Origin: Streptococcus cuniculi
Lineage (GTDB): Bacteria; Bacillota; Bacilli; Lactobacillales; Streptococcaceae
Assembly (NCBI RefSeq): GCF_004570575.1
Contig: NZ_SPPD01000006.1
Location: forward strand, 1-64,000
Length of the DNA stretch: 64,000 nt
Reading direction: 5' to 3'
Shown here in pieces: positions 9,139-15,912 of the stretch. Numbering within the stretch: the stretch's first letter is position 1; every line of letters starts with the position of its first letter. The position numbers and the translations under genes are program-made. The notes beneath the pieces were generated by a model. That model worked only from the letters and a program-made list of their open reading frames with translations, searched no databases and was not told the origin of the DNA.

Positions 9139-9482
9139 ATGATGAGCGTTAAAGAGCCTCCCCGATGGACAGAACGTATGTGTGAAGTACGATACGACTA
9201 TCAACCATGCAGGAGATCCATCATCTCTATCAAAAATGGGGTGGCAAGCTCGTCTGTAGTGATTACCTCGTCATTGGTCAACCCAAGACAACCCCTGCGT
9301 TTCGCTTTGGCGTGGATTTGAAAGAGGGAGGCCTATTTCTGAAAGATATGACTGGGAAAGCCCTACCCTACTACCTTCGCGAGGGGATTTACATTGTGAC
9401 GGCTCAGGCAGATTTGGCCTTATTTGACATCGAGGAATGCTACCAAGAATTCACCTACGTAGTGGATATTTTGCGACCGTAG
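9139..9482 (+). pseudogene. Small unrecognised protein, probably frameshifted
   Basis: The 3' part is open from ATG 9207 (MQEIHHLYQKWGGKL, 91 codons), but no ribosome site precedes that ATG. An ATG at 9139 has AAGGA upstream and encodes SVKEPPRWTERMCEVRYDYQ, which runs out of frame just where the second part starts. One added base near 9204 would give a continuous 114-residue protein reading YDYQTMQEIHHL. I do not know its function. It may instead be a shorter intact gene starting at 9207. Confidence 0.5.
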
Positions 9483-9490
9483 CAAATATT

Positions 9491-9518
9491 TTGAAAAAGT
9501 TTTCTTTTGGTGTAGAAT
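9491..9518 (+). promoter_or_regulatory. Thioredoxin promoter
   Basis: TTGAAA (9491-9496) and TAGAAT (9513-9518) are 16 bases apart, 29 bases before the start codon, with AAGGAGAAC as ribosome site. Confidence 0.6.
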
Positions 9519-9547
9519 AACAGTACAACGAAAAAAGGAGAACAATT

Positions 9548-9862
9548 ATGGTTCAAGCAGTTACTGATGCAAACTTTGTCGAAGAAACCAAAGAAGGCCT
9601 TGTCTTAATCGATTTTTGGGCAACTTGGTGCGGTCCATGCCGCATGCAGGCACCGATTTTGGAACAACTAGCAGAAGAAATTCATGAAGATGAGTTGAAA
9701 ATTTTGAAAATGGATGTCGATGAAAACCTAAACACCGCCCGCGAATTTGGTATTATGTCTATTCCAACGCTTTTATTTAAGAAAGACGGAGAGGTCGTAA
9801 AACAAGTCGCTGGTGTCCACAGCAAAGAGCAACTCAAAGCGATTATTGCTGAGTTGGCATAA
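9548..9862 (+). CDS. trxA: Thioredoxin
   Basis: Cytoplasmic disulfide reductase of 104 residues with the classic redox motif WCGPC (Cys28, Cys31), the preceding FWATW strand and the cis-Pro loop IPTLL. It receives electrons from thioredoxin reductase. It has its own promoter and a strong shared terminator, so it is a single-gene unit. Confidence 0.95.
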   Translation: MVQAVTDANFVEETKEGLVLIDFWATWCGPCRMQAPILEQLAEEIHEDELKILKMDVDENLNTAREFGIMSIPTLLFKKDGEVVKQVAGVHSKEQLKAIIAELA

Positions 9863-9908
9863 ACAAACGAAAAAACCAAGGATTTCCTTGGTTTTTTCGT
9901 TTGTTTAT
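9859..9908. terminator. Bidirectional terminator between trxA and ebfC
   Basis: A perfect 24-bp stem (9859-9882 with 9885-9908) with a two-base loop and A/T runs on both outer ends. It ends trxA (plus) and ebfC (minus). Confidence 0.9.
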
Positions 9909-9922
9909 GACGGAAAGCTAGC

Positions 9923-10222
9923 TTAAAACGGTAATTTTCCAGCGAAAGCCCCTAATTTTTTCTGAGTTGTCTCGTCGATTTTTGCCAGAGCCTGATTGAC
10001 CGCTTGAATGGTCATCACTTGTAAGGTTTCCATATCCTCCGCGTCTACCACCTCGGGCTTAAACTCAATGGCTACAAGTTTCTTATCACCTGTAAATTTT
10101 ACAGAGACCAAGTCTTGGGCAGATGCCCCTGTAAATTCTGTTGCGGCAAGTTCAGCCTGGCTTTTCTCCATTTGTTTTTGCAATTTCTGCGCCTGCTTCA
10201 TCATTTGTTGCATGTTCATCAT
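9923..10222 (-). CDS. ebfC: YbaB/EbfC family nucleoid-associated protein
   Basis: Small dimeric DNA-binding protein of 99 residues. It has an N-terminal Met/Gln/Lys-rich helix ([17 protein letters not shown]) and the conserved central strand region. The ribosome site AAAGGAG and the first seven codons lie inside the prophage attachment core, so the integrated prophage keeps the protein unchanged but replaces everything upstream. In the lysogen the nearest upstream gene on this strand is the integrase (stop at 10313), 90 bases away; its native promoter is now at 53600, beyond attR. Confidence 0.9.
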   Translation of the reverse strand: MMNMQQMMKQAQKLQKQMEKSQAELAATEFTGASAQDLVSVKFTGDKKLVAIEFKPEVVDAEDMETLQVMTIQAVNQALAKIDETTQKKLGAFAGKLPF

Positions 10223-10240
10223 AGTGGGTTATTCTCCTTT
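10201..10240. repeat. attL core
   Basis: Forty bases identical to 53519-53558. It covers the ebfC ribosome site, its start codon and seven codons. The flanking bases differ at both ends, so the repeat is exactly 40 bp. Confidence 0.92.
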
Positions 10241-10287
10241 ATTTATCAACGTTTCTATAGATTTTTATATCTTGTTGTTTGTTGTTT

Positions 10288-10310
10288 TGGGGCAAGTTTG
10301 GGGCAAAAAT
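10288..10310. promoter_or_regulatory. Putative integrase arm sites, left
   Basis: Two tandem TGGGGCAA boxes (10288-10295, 10299-10306) are followed by AAAAT. The same arrangement is found at 53389-53411 near attR, on the same strand. Duplicated boxes near both att cores suit integrase arm-type sites. The pair lies in the 3' untranslated part of int. Confidence 0.5.
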
Positions 10311-10312
10311 TA

Positions 10313-11428
10313 TTAAACTTGATTCAATTTATTTAATAAATCATTGCCCATTTTTTCGGTAACGTGGGTATAAATCTTAATAGTGGTTTCACTGTCTACG
10401 TGCCCCACCCGTTGCATAACTGCTTTTAGTGGTACGTTTAGTTCAGCAAGTAGTGTGATATGCGCGTGTCTGTATTTGTGAGCTGTCAGCTTGACGCCGA
10501 ACAATTTATCAGATGCCTTCTTCATGCGCCTATCAATCGTATTTATAGAGAGATAGTTCCCTCGTCGGCTGACAAAAACGAAGTCTCGCTCCAGCTTATG
10601 TATTTTTTGGTAGCTACGCTCTTCCTTAAAGATTTCTAAGACGCGTTCTGGGGCGCTAATGACTCGTTCTGAACCGTCATTTTTTGTGCTAGTTGGTTCT
10701 GCGTTTGCGTGTCCATTCGTCGAGTAATCTAGCGTGTATTCGATATAGATAAGCTTTTTCTTAAAGTCTACTTTTGACCACGGTAATGCTAGAAGCTCCC
10801 CGGGGCGCATGCCAGTCAAGAAAAGAACCTCGGCAAAGTTTGCGATATGAGAACTGTCTGGGTGTGACCGTATTTCTTCTATAATTTTCTTAATCTGCTC
10901 ACTGCCTAAAAAACTATATTCGATTTGACTGGTCCTCTTAGTGCGTTTAGGGCTGATGACTTTTGTTAACGGATTTTCAGCTATGTAGCCCATCGTGACT
11001 GCATACCGTAGCATAAGGTTCAGTGGTTGTTTAATCAAATTGACCGTGTTGTCCGCATATTCAGACCGGAGATCGTCCATAAATCGTTGAAGCAGTTTGA
11101 CGTCGATATTTTTTACAAGGACCTCTTCTGAAATAAAGTTCTGGATTTTCTCTATAGGGTGCTCATAGACTTTCATTGTTCTGGTTTTAACGGTCTTTGA
11201 GTGAGATTCCTTCCACTCTTCTACGAGTTTGCCAAACGTGATGTCTCCTATGCCTTTTTCGATAAACAAGTCCGCTATTTTCTCGTTGAGTAATCGAGAG
11301 GCTTTATTGATAGCTTGAGGAGTGCGAGAGGTGAGGGGGACCGTTGCACGCTTGCTTTTATTTGTGTATGGATCTTTGTAGCGTTCAACTAGCCTCAATT
11401 TTCCGCTCGGTAGTTCTTCGACATACAT
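10313..11428 (-). CDS. int: Phage integrase, tyrosine recombinase
   Basis: Catalyses insertion and excision at the ebfC att site. The 371-residue protein has an N-terminal arm-binding region, a SAM-like core-binding domain (about 65-155), and a C-terminal catalytic domain with Arg208 (GMRPGELL), Lys249, His317-x-x-Arg320 (HKYRH), His343 (GHVD) and the nucleophile Tyr353 (KIYTHV). The ribosome site AAGGAGGTGAT is near perfect. Transcription runs toward attL and ebfC. The gene end lies 72 bases from the attachment core, the usual position. Confidence 0.95.
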   Translation of the reverse strand: MYVEELPSGKLRLVERYKDPYTNKSKRATVPLTSRTPQAINKASRLLNEKIADLFIEKGIGDITFGKLVEEWKESHSKTVKTRTMKVYEHPIEKIQNFISEEVLVKNIDVKLLQRFMDDLRSEYADNTVNLIKQPLNLMLRYAVTMGYIAENPLTKVISPKRTKRTSQIEYSFLGSEQIKKIIEEIRSHPDSSHIANFAEVLFLTGMRPGELLALPWSKVDFKKKLIYIEYTLDYSTNGHANAEPTSTKNDGSERVISAPERVLEIFKEERSYQKIHKLERDFVFVSRRGNYLSINTIDRRMKKASDKLFGVKLTAHKYRHAHITLLAELNVPLKAVMQRVGHVDSETTIKIYTHVTEKMGNDLLNKLNQV

Positions 11429-11446
11429 GCTATCACCTCCTTATTT

Positions 11447-11492
11447 CTCCTCACACTCGGACTTGGCGGTTGCGAGTGTGGGGAGTTTTTTT
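11447..11492 (+). terminator. Plus-strand hairpin terminator in the int leader
   Basis: A 13-bp stem with one G-U pair (11447-11459 with 11473-11485) is followed by seven T on the plus strand. All genes around it are on the minus strand, so it would stop antisense transcription coming through int. On the minus strand the same stem has no T run and would sit in the int leader. Confidence 0.55.
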
Positions 11493-12006
11493 ATTTGTCT
11501 AAAAGATACCCGTCAACGTAGACCAGTGGAACTTTTTTTGCAGTATTGCTTATCGTAGTATAGTCGTAATCTAGCATATATCTTCCGTTGATGAAAATTA
11601 CGTCATCTTCTAAAAGATTTGTTTCGAGGCGTTTGTTTTCAATAAACAGCATATAGTATTCGCTGTTCGGAGCAACGGTTAAAATCTTTTTATATTTCCC
11701 TTCGTCCATCACTTGCAATATTTTCAAATTGATGAGTTTCATTTTGACATCAAAATATTTATTTGGTTCTCGCAGTAATGTTTTATAATCCCAGCCAAGA
11801 TAGTCATCTGATTTGTAATTATCAGTTGTTATTGTTTCTACTTTTGCAACTAAAGCATCAAAATAGTCTTCATCAGTCGTTATTTCAGATGATGTTGTAG
11901 TTGTGGTAGCACTCGAATCGTCAGCCGTAGCTTCGGGGTGATTTGAGCAAGCGGACAAAGCAAGGATAGCCAGCAATGTAGCACAGTACAAATATTTCTT
12001 TTTCAT
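11491..12006 (-). CDS. Prophage lipoprotein, possible superinfection-exclusion gene
   Basis: The 171-residue protein has a lipoprotein signal peptide with lipobox LSAC (Cys20), then a Thr/Ser/Asp-rich linker and a compact domain (about 55-171) rich in beta strands (VKMKLINLKILQV, KKILTVAP). I do not recognise the domain by name. It lies between repressor and integrase, where temperate streptococcal phages carry lysogenic-conversion genes such as the TP-J34 lipoprotein that blocks superinfecting DNA. A similar function is possible, but this protein lacks the helix-turn-helix repeats of that family. Confidence 0.7.
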   Translation of the reverse strand: MKKKYLYCATLLAILALSACSNHPEATADDSSATTTTTSSEITTDEDYFDALVAKVETITTDNYKSDDYLGWDYKTLLREPNKYFDVKMKLINLKILQVMDEGKYKKILTVAPNSEYYMLFIENKRLETNLLEDDVIFINGRYMLDYDYTTISNTAKKVPLVYVDGYLLDK

Positions 12007-12078
12007 AAAATTCTCCTTATAAATTATCCAATTAAGTTATAAAATTCTTCCTTGATCATGGTTTCATCTGCTATGGCT

Positions 12079-12912
12079 TTAATTTTCTCTATACACATCC
12101 ACCACAACTCCAAGCGGTCGGATGTTGTCGTCTTCGTCTAAATCTATATCGTCGTACTCAGGATTCAGACTTTCCAAGTAGGGTCGCCTATTATTTCGGA
12201 ATTTCTTGACATAGTTTTCGCCGTTGACCTGCCAGATACTGATAGCTCCGTTCGGTATGTCAGTTGTAACTTTAACGAATATGTAGTCCCCGTTTTTTAA
12301 GACGGGTTCCATTGAGCTTCCCATAACAATTCCGATACTGTCATAATCTTCTGCCAACTCGTCTTCGTAGAACATTACTTCCATGCCAAGGTTATCTTCT
12401 TGACACACTCCAGTACCTGCTGAAGCGGCGAAATCGACAATTTCTGGTACCTTTTTTCGATATTCATCAAATGAAACAATTTTATCTGAATTGTATTCAG
12501 CTGGTTCTTCTTGGATTTCCCTAGTTGTTTTTTCCTGCTCGTCTAGTTGCTCTGTGGCGTACTCTAGGACGTTTTCTTGACGCTCGGGGTGTAATTGTAC
12601 CACCTTGTCTGTTATCGCCTGTACGGTGCTATTTTTTGCGTCTGGTGAGGGGGCGATTTCGATGTGTGGATTAGTTGCAGAGGATTGAGAATCTTTAAAT
12701 GTTGAATCTATATCTGACTTTTTTATTTCTAAAAAATCAGCTAATTTTTGAATGACTCCAAAAGAAGGTGCGCTTCTCAACTTCATATAATCAGTCATCG
12801 TACTAGCGGAGATTCCTATTTTTTTAGCGAGTTCTTTTTGTGTGATACCTCGTTGTTTTCTATAGTATGTGATATTGTCAGCAATGATTTGCCTCCTTTT
12901 TATCTCATTCAT
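12079..12912 (-). CDS. CI-like phage repressor with S24 autocleavage domain
   Basis: Maintains lysogeny by binding the operators at 12978-13033. The 277-residue protein has an N-terminal XRE HTH (about 8-62, TQKELAKKIGISASTM), a variable linker, and a C-terminal LexA-type peptidase: probable cleavage site Ala165-Gly166 (AASAG), Ser200 in GSSMEP, and Lys236 or Lys237 in YVKKF. It should be inactivated by RecA filaments after DNA damage, inducing the phage. The ribosome site GAGGAGG precedes ATG. Confidence 0.92.
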   Translation of the reverse strand: MNEIKRRQIIADNITYYRKQRGITQKELAKKIGISASTMTDYMKLRSAPSFGVIQKLADFLEIKKSDIDSTFKDSQSSATNPHIEIAPSPDAKNSTVQAITDKVVQLHPERQENVLEYATEQLDEQEKTTREIQEEPAEYNSDKIVSFDEYRKKVPEIVDFAASAGTGVCQEDNLGMEVMFYEDELAEDYDSIGIVMGSSMEPVLKNGDYIFVKVTTDIPNGAISIWQVNGENYVKKFRNNRRPYLESLNPEYDDIDLDEDDNIRPLGVVVDVYREN

Positions 12913-12941
12913 TTTTTGCCTCCTCGTTTCCTTCTAACTAT

Positions 12942-12970
12942 ATTATATATCAGTTTTGGCTCTTTATCAA
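12942..12970 (-). promoter_or_regulatory. Repressor maintenance promoter
   Basis: On the minus strand, TTGATA (12965-12970) and TATAAT (12942-12947) are 17 bases apart, driving the repressor gene. The imperfect operator lies just upstream of its -35. Confidence 0.7.
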
Positions 12971-12977
12971 TCAAAAA

Positions 12978-12994
12978 ATACGAAAAAAACATAT
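12978..12994. promoter_or_regulatory. Repressor operator, imperfect copy
   Basis: ATACGA-AAAAA-ACATAT matches the perfect operator at 13017-13033 with two changes in the right half. Centre-to-centre distance is 39 bases. It sits between the two divergent promoters. Confidence 0.55.
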
Positions 12995-13010
12995 TTTTTG
13001 ATAAAAACCA

Positions 13011-13039
13011 TCGACAATACGAAAAAATCGTATTATAAT
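13011..13039 (+). promoter_or_regulatory. Early lytic promoter with embedded operator
   Basis: TCGACA (13011-13016) and TATAAT (13034-13039) are separated by exactly 17 bases, and the whole spacer is the perfect palindrome ATACGA-AAAAA-TCGTAT (13017-13033). A repressor bound there would cover the promoter. Confidence 0.75.
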
Positions 13040-13088
13040 ATAATCAAGGTCAAGGAAATGACCTAAAAAAACGAAAGGAGCGAAGCAA

Positions 13089-13223
13089 ATGGTGGACATT
13101 ATAAAAAGCCTAAAACCAGAAGAACTCGGCACAGTTCTAATAGTCTTAGGCTTAGGCTTAGCAAGAGAAGCTCGCTTGTGGCACAAGCAAATACTTGAAC
13201 ACAAGCGTAAGCTTAAAAAGTAA
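13089..13223 (+). CDS. Small protein, first gene of the early lytic transcript
   Basis: Forty-four residues starting MVDIIKSLKPEELGTV, with one hydrophobic stretch (about 13-25) and a basic C-terminus (HKQILEHKRKLKK). GAAAGGAGCG is a good ribosome site. The position directly after the lytic promoter is where a Cro-like or excisionase gene would be expected, but no HTH is visible. A GGGGC-AAAC-GCCCC hairpin (13230-13243) follows. Function unknown. Confidence 0.6.
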   Translation: MVDIIKSLKPEELGTVLIVLGLGLAREARLWHKQILEHKRKLKK

Positions 13224-13287
13224 GAGCAAGGGGCAAACGCCCCAACCTCTTATCTTTAGTGTACCACCATTTGCTTGGAAAATCAAT

Positions 13288-13359
13288 ATGAAAATTTTAG
13301 CTGTGTTAGTGCTGGTGTCATTCGTAGCACGGCAGATTGTGAAGCGGAGGAAGAAGTGA
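13288..13359 (+). CDS. Possible tiny membrane peptide (23 residues)
   Basis: Encodes MKILAVLVLVSFVARQ followed by a basic tail and ends with TGA overlapping the next ATG (TGATG), suggesting coupling. The ribosome site is weak, so the call is tentative. Confidence 0.35.
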   Translation: MKILAVLVLVSFVARQIVKRRKK

Positions 13360-13490
13360 TGAACGAACTTGAAAGAACAGCCCTCAATGAAATATTAAGG
13401 ACTGTGACGTATATAGCAGAGAAAATGGATGAAATTGATTCTAAGATTTCTTTGAACGATTCACAAGTTCTTGAGCGTCAAGAAACATAA
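13359..13490 (+). CDS. Small early phage protein
   Basis: Forty-three residues (MNELERTALNEILRTVTYIAEK), all helical and acidic, probably a short coiled coil. GCGGAGG stands eight bases before ATG, which decides this start over the longer in-frame ATG at 13275. Its last 50 bases overlap the end of the convergent DUF4145-like gene. Confidence 0.5.
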   Translation: MNELERTALNEILRTVTYIAEKMDEIDSKISLNDSQVLERQET

Positions 13491-14127
13491 GTCGTTTTTC
13501 CATGTAGTAAATAACACCATGTAGGTATTTTTTTAGGTGTGTAAAGTCTTTATCAGGATTTTTTCGATAAAAATGCCCTTCATCATTTCCGATGTAAGCA
13601 GAAGCTAGAGCGAACGTTTTTAAATCATCATCATTGATATATTTATCAATAACTTGTTTTAATGGCATATCCTTGATTTTTTCTTCGTCCTCTGAATTAG
13701 TTAGAATTGAGAAATCTTTGACAAAGAACTCTAAAGCTTTACGGTAACCAATACCTGCGATATGATCCAATCGCTCATGCTCGGCTTTGAGAGCTTGAAC
13801 ATAAATTTGTTTTCCTGTTGGAGAAACAAGCTCAACATCCTCTGAAATTGGAATATCGCTTGGAAGTTTAGGAATAACTTCTAAATGTTCAATATTATAT
13901 ATTGTTTGACTGTTAATGTGACGTTCTGTAGCGATAAATTCTTCTACCCAAAAATGCTTGCAACCTAGACATCTGAAAGTTGCAACAACACTATTTCTAG
14001 AATTGTCAAGCGAGATGTAGTCAGAGCTTATCAAGTGTGGGTTTGTCGGTTTTTTACAGTTTGGACAAACATCTGCAATTGTAACAGTTTTAGAGTGATG
14101 ATGATTGATTCTGAGTTTTACTTCCAT
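13441..14127 (-). CDS. DUF4145-like protein with zinc ribbon (cargo gene)
   Basis: 228 residues. The N-terminal part has a zinc ribbon formed by CPNC and CLGC (about residues 21-55). The C-terminal part (about 115-215: RKALEFFVKDF, a later ASAYIGNDEGH) resembles DUF4145, a helical domain often found alone or with nucleases in prophages and defence loci. It is on the minus strand inside the plus-strand early region, with its own TATAAT (14154-14159), which marks it as a moron expressed in the lysogen. Role in host or phage defence is inference. Confidence 0.65.
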   Translation of the reverse strand: MEVKLRINHHHSKTVTIADVCPNCKKPTNPHLISSDYISLDNSRNSVVATFRCLGCKHFWVEEFIATERHINSQTIYNIEHLEVIPKLPSDIPISEDVELVSPTGKQIYVQALKAEHERLDHIAGIGYRKALEFFVKDFSILTNSEDEEKIKDMPLKQVIDKYINDDDLKTFALASAYIGNDEGHFYRKNPDKDFTHLKKYLHGVIYYMEKRLMFLDAQELVNRSKKS

Positions 14128-14182
14128 AAAATTTCTCCGATTATTTTATTTTCATTATACCATAGAAAGGAGGTGGGGAGAA

Positions 14183-14353
14183 GTGAGACCTAAACATTAT
14201 CCGTATAGCGGAAAGAAAAAAGAGCCTATCGTGTTAAAGATAGACTCAAGGGAGGTGGTGTATTTCCCTCCGGTTATAAAAGTAGTTCATAAGTTAATTA
14301 ACGAGCGTCACATTAAAATTATCGTCGACGACAATCGTTTTATTGGATTTTAG
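14183..14353 (+). CDS. Small basic phage protein
   Basis: Fifty-six residues from GTG 14183, chosen because AAAGGAGGTGG lies just upstream; the longer frame from ATG 14105 overlaps the divergent promoter. The sequence (VRPKHYPYSGKKKEP, then a beta-rich part) is not recognised. Its last 60 bases are also coding on the other strand for the next gene. Confidence 0.5.
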   Translation: MRPKHYPYSGKKKEPIVLKIDSREVVYFPPVIKVVHKLINERHIKIIVDDNRFIGF

Positions 14354-14551
14354 GAATATCTTGTCGCCAATTCGTTCTTCAAGAATAACAATATTATCTT
14401 CAAATATATAAAACCTTTGGAAATAGACATCTGGGTTTGAGTTTAAAAATTCATAAATTAACTTTGCTTCAATTCTGAATTCTCCCATTTGTACACCTTC
14501 TGGGATTTCATAAGTATTAAGAAGATAAAAATCAAATGTTGGTTGTTCCAT
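14294..14551 (-). CDS. Unrecognised 85-residue protein driven by a consensus promoter
   Basis: Starts MEQPTFDFYLLNTYEIPEG after AAAGGAG and is acidic and strand-rich. A consensus promoter (TTGACA, 17 bases, TATAAT at 14609-14637) drives it divergently from the small HTH gene at 14706. Its end overlaps the end of the convergent gene at 14183 by 60 bases. Expected to be on in the lysogen unless an HTH protein shuts it off. No family recognised. Confidence 0.6.
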   Translation of the reverse strand: MEQPTFDFYLLNTYEIPEGVQMGEFRIEAKLIYEFLNSNPDVYFQRFYIFEDNIVILEERIGDKIFLKSNKTIVVDDNFNVTLVN

Positions 14552-14608
14552 GGAGTTCTCCTTTCCGTTAACTTTGAATAAAAGAGTGTAAAGGTTTTAT
14601 TCAAAAGT

Positions 14609-14637
14609 ATTATATCGCCTATATATTGTTTTGTCAA
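14609..14637 (-). promoter_or_regulatory. Consensus promoter, minus strand
   Basis: TTGACA (14632-14637) and TATAAT (14609-14614) are 17 bases apart, the strongest promoter match in the prophage. The segment between holds CCTATATATTG, which resembles half of the palindrome at 14674-14689. Confidence 0.75.
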
Positions 14638-14641
14638 TATA

Positions 14642-14689
14642 TTGCATATAAATGATATAAAAATAGAATTAAGACGCTATATATAGTGT
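14642..14689 (+). promoter_or_regulatory. Plus-strand early promoter and palindromic operator
   Basis: TTGCAT (14642-14647) and TAGAAT (14664-14669), spacer 16, point toward the HTH gene. Just downstream is the near-perfect palindrome ACGCTATATATAGTGT (14674-14689), a likely site for one of the two following HTH proteins. Confidence 0.5.
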
Positions 14690-14705
14690 TCAAGGAGAAA
14701 ATGTC

Positions 14706-14897
14706 ATGTGGCAGAGAATTAAGCAAATTATGGACGCGAAAGGTATGACGATGTACGCCGTTAGTAAGAAAGCTGGTATCAATCATAATGTATTGATTGA
14801 TTTGAAAGCTGGTCGAAGCAAACGTATTTATTTTGATAACATGGTTAAAATCGCTGACGCACTAGATGTCAGCTTGGACGAATTTAGAAGGAGGTGA
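14706..14897 (+). CDS. Small XRE-family HTH protein
   Basis: Sixty-three residues that are almost only a Cro/CI-type HTH (MYAVSKKAGINHNVLIDLKAG, about 17-37, and a third helix pair ending ALDVSLDEF). AAGGAG lies nine bases before ATG. It is the first gene of a divergent pair and probably acts on the palindrome in its own leader. A Cro-like antirepressor or a local switch regulator are both possible. Confidence 0.8.
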   Translation: MWQRIKQIMDAKGMTMYAVSKKAGINHNVLIDLKAGRSKRIYFDNMVKIADALDVSLDEFRRR

Positions 14898-14901
14898 GAG
14901 G

Positions 14902-15111
14902 GTGCAGTGGACGTTAGAAGCTATGCGAATAAATAAGGGGTTGACACAAGGAGAGCTTGCAAAAAAATTCGAGGTCTCCAGTCAAACTATTGCGCGTTTG
15001 GAAAAAGATAGTTCTGATATAGGCTATCAGTTGCTTAAAAAGTACATGGATTATTTCAACGTACAATTCGATGATATTTTTTTAGGCAAAAAATATGAAA
15101 ATTTCGTATAA
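14902..15111 (+). CDS. Second small XRE-family HTH protein
   Basis: Sixty-nine residues from GTG 14902. The start is set by AAGGAGGTGA, which overlaps the end of the preceding HTH gene; the in-frame ATG at 14866 lies inside that gene. HTH motif LTQGELAKKFEVSSQTIARLE (about 14-34). Two adjacent small regulators suggest a separate control layer from the S24 repressor. Confidence 0.75.
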   Translation: MQWTLEAMRINKGLTQGELAKKFEVSSQTIARLEKDSSDIGYQLLKKYMDYFNVQFDDIFLGKKYENFV

Positions 15112-15133
15112 TCATATGTTTTAAACACAAAAA

Positions 15134-15155
15134 AGCCACTGCGGAAACAGTGACT
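15134..15155 (-). terminator. Hairpin with minus-strand T run
   Basis: An 8-bp stem with one G-U pair (15134-15141 with 15148-15155). On the minus strand it ends in TTTTTT. It would stop antisense transcripts before the HTH genes. No minus-strand gene ends here. Confidence 0.4.
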
Positions 15156-15202
15156 TACCAAAAAAATTATTTAAATTATATCACAAGAAAGGATAAAAAG
15201 CT

Positions 15203-15472
15203 ATGGAAGTAACGCTAGTAAAAGAAGTTATTATTACACCGCTTCTGCTTGACGATGAAACTGCTGCTAAAACCTTCAGTATTACCAAGGAGCACGCAGG
15301 GACGTGTAGACGTGAAATGAAAGATATTCCACGCTGGAATGCCCTCCTGTCGGACCATGGAAGACTAGTAGATGCCCAAGTATTTAAACGCTACTTAGAT
15401 TACAGGGGTAGCTTAGAATGGAAAAATGAACTGGAAACAAACAGAAAGAAATTAAGGAGATTAAAGAGATGA
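15203..15472 (+). CDS. Phage protein, possible excisionase-like DNA-binding protein
   Basis: Eighty-nine residues with a likely HTH (DDETAAKTFSITKEHAGTCRREM, about 17-39) and a very basic C-terminus (NRKKLRRLKR). This fits small early DNA-binding proteins of streptococcal phages, but I cannot assign it firmly. Its stop overlaps the next start (ATGA). Confidence 0.55.
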   Translation: MEVTLVKEVIITPLLLDDETAAKTFSITKEHAGTCRREMKDIPRWNALLSDHGRLVDAQVFKRYLDYRGSLEWKNELETNRKKLRRLKR

Positions 15473-15642
15473 TCGGATTTTATGCAATGGCTGGGGTAGC
15501 TGGATTTGCTATCGGATATGCCTACAAACTTACAAAACAAATGAACTCTGATGAGTTTAGGGAACAGATTTACCACGAAGAACTAAAGCTACGATTTGGA
15601 GGAGGGAGTTCAGATAATGATCGGAAAAATGAACATTATTGA
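15469..15642 (+). CDS. Small membrane protein of the early region
   Basis: Fifty-seven residues with one membrane span at the N-terminus (GFYAMAGVAGFAIGYAY) and a charged tail. Overlaps the preceding gene by four bases and the next by 26, so part of a tightly packed operon. Function unknown. Confidence 0.55.
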   Translation: MIGFYAMAGVAGFAIGYAYKLTKQMNSDEFREQIYHEELKLRFGGGSSDNDRKNEHY

Positions 15643-15769
15643 TGAGATTGAACGCTATGTGAAGTTACAAGGGCTGTTCGTATCAAAAGCTCAGCGTGAG
15701 GAGCTGGAAACGATGTCGCCGTTTGAGTTATTGCTGATTCGGAATAGGGAGAGGGAGCTAGTCGCATGA
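15617..15769 (+). CDS. Small phage protein
   Basis: Fifty residues (MIGKMNIIDEIERYVKLQG), helical. GGAGGAGGGAG precedes ATG. Overlaps both neighbours. Function unknown. Confidence 0.5.
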   Translation: MIGKMNIIDEIERYVKLQGLFVSKAQREELETMSPFELLLIRNRERELVA

Positions 15770-15912
15770 AAGTAACGGTAGTAGATACCCTGACAAACTC
15801 AAGAGGGTTTTACTGGGTAGAAGGCGATATGGTCTTCTTAGCAAGCCATCTGACAGAGGAGCAGAGAAGAAAAATTATTAAACAGCTGGAGGAGAAATAT
15901 GACAAAGATTGA
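15766..15912 (+). CDS. Small phage protein
   Basis: Forty-eight residues (MKVTVVDTLTNSRGFYWVEG) with a beta-rich start and a helical basic end. Begins in an ATGA overlap with the preceding stop. Function unknown. Confidence 0.45.
   Translation: MKVTVVDTLTNSRGFYWVEGDMVFLASHLTEEQRRKIIKQLEEKYDKD

Noticed and set aside
11491..12006. Direct homolog of the TP-J34 superinfection-exclusion lipoprotein
   Set aside because: The position and lipobox agree, but the repeated helix-turn-helix domain of that protein is absent, so I keep only a positional argument.
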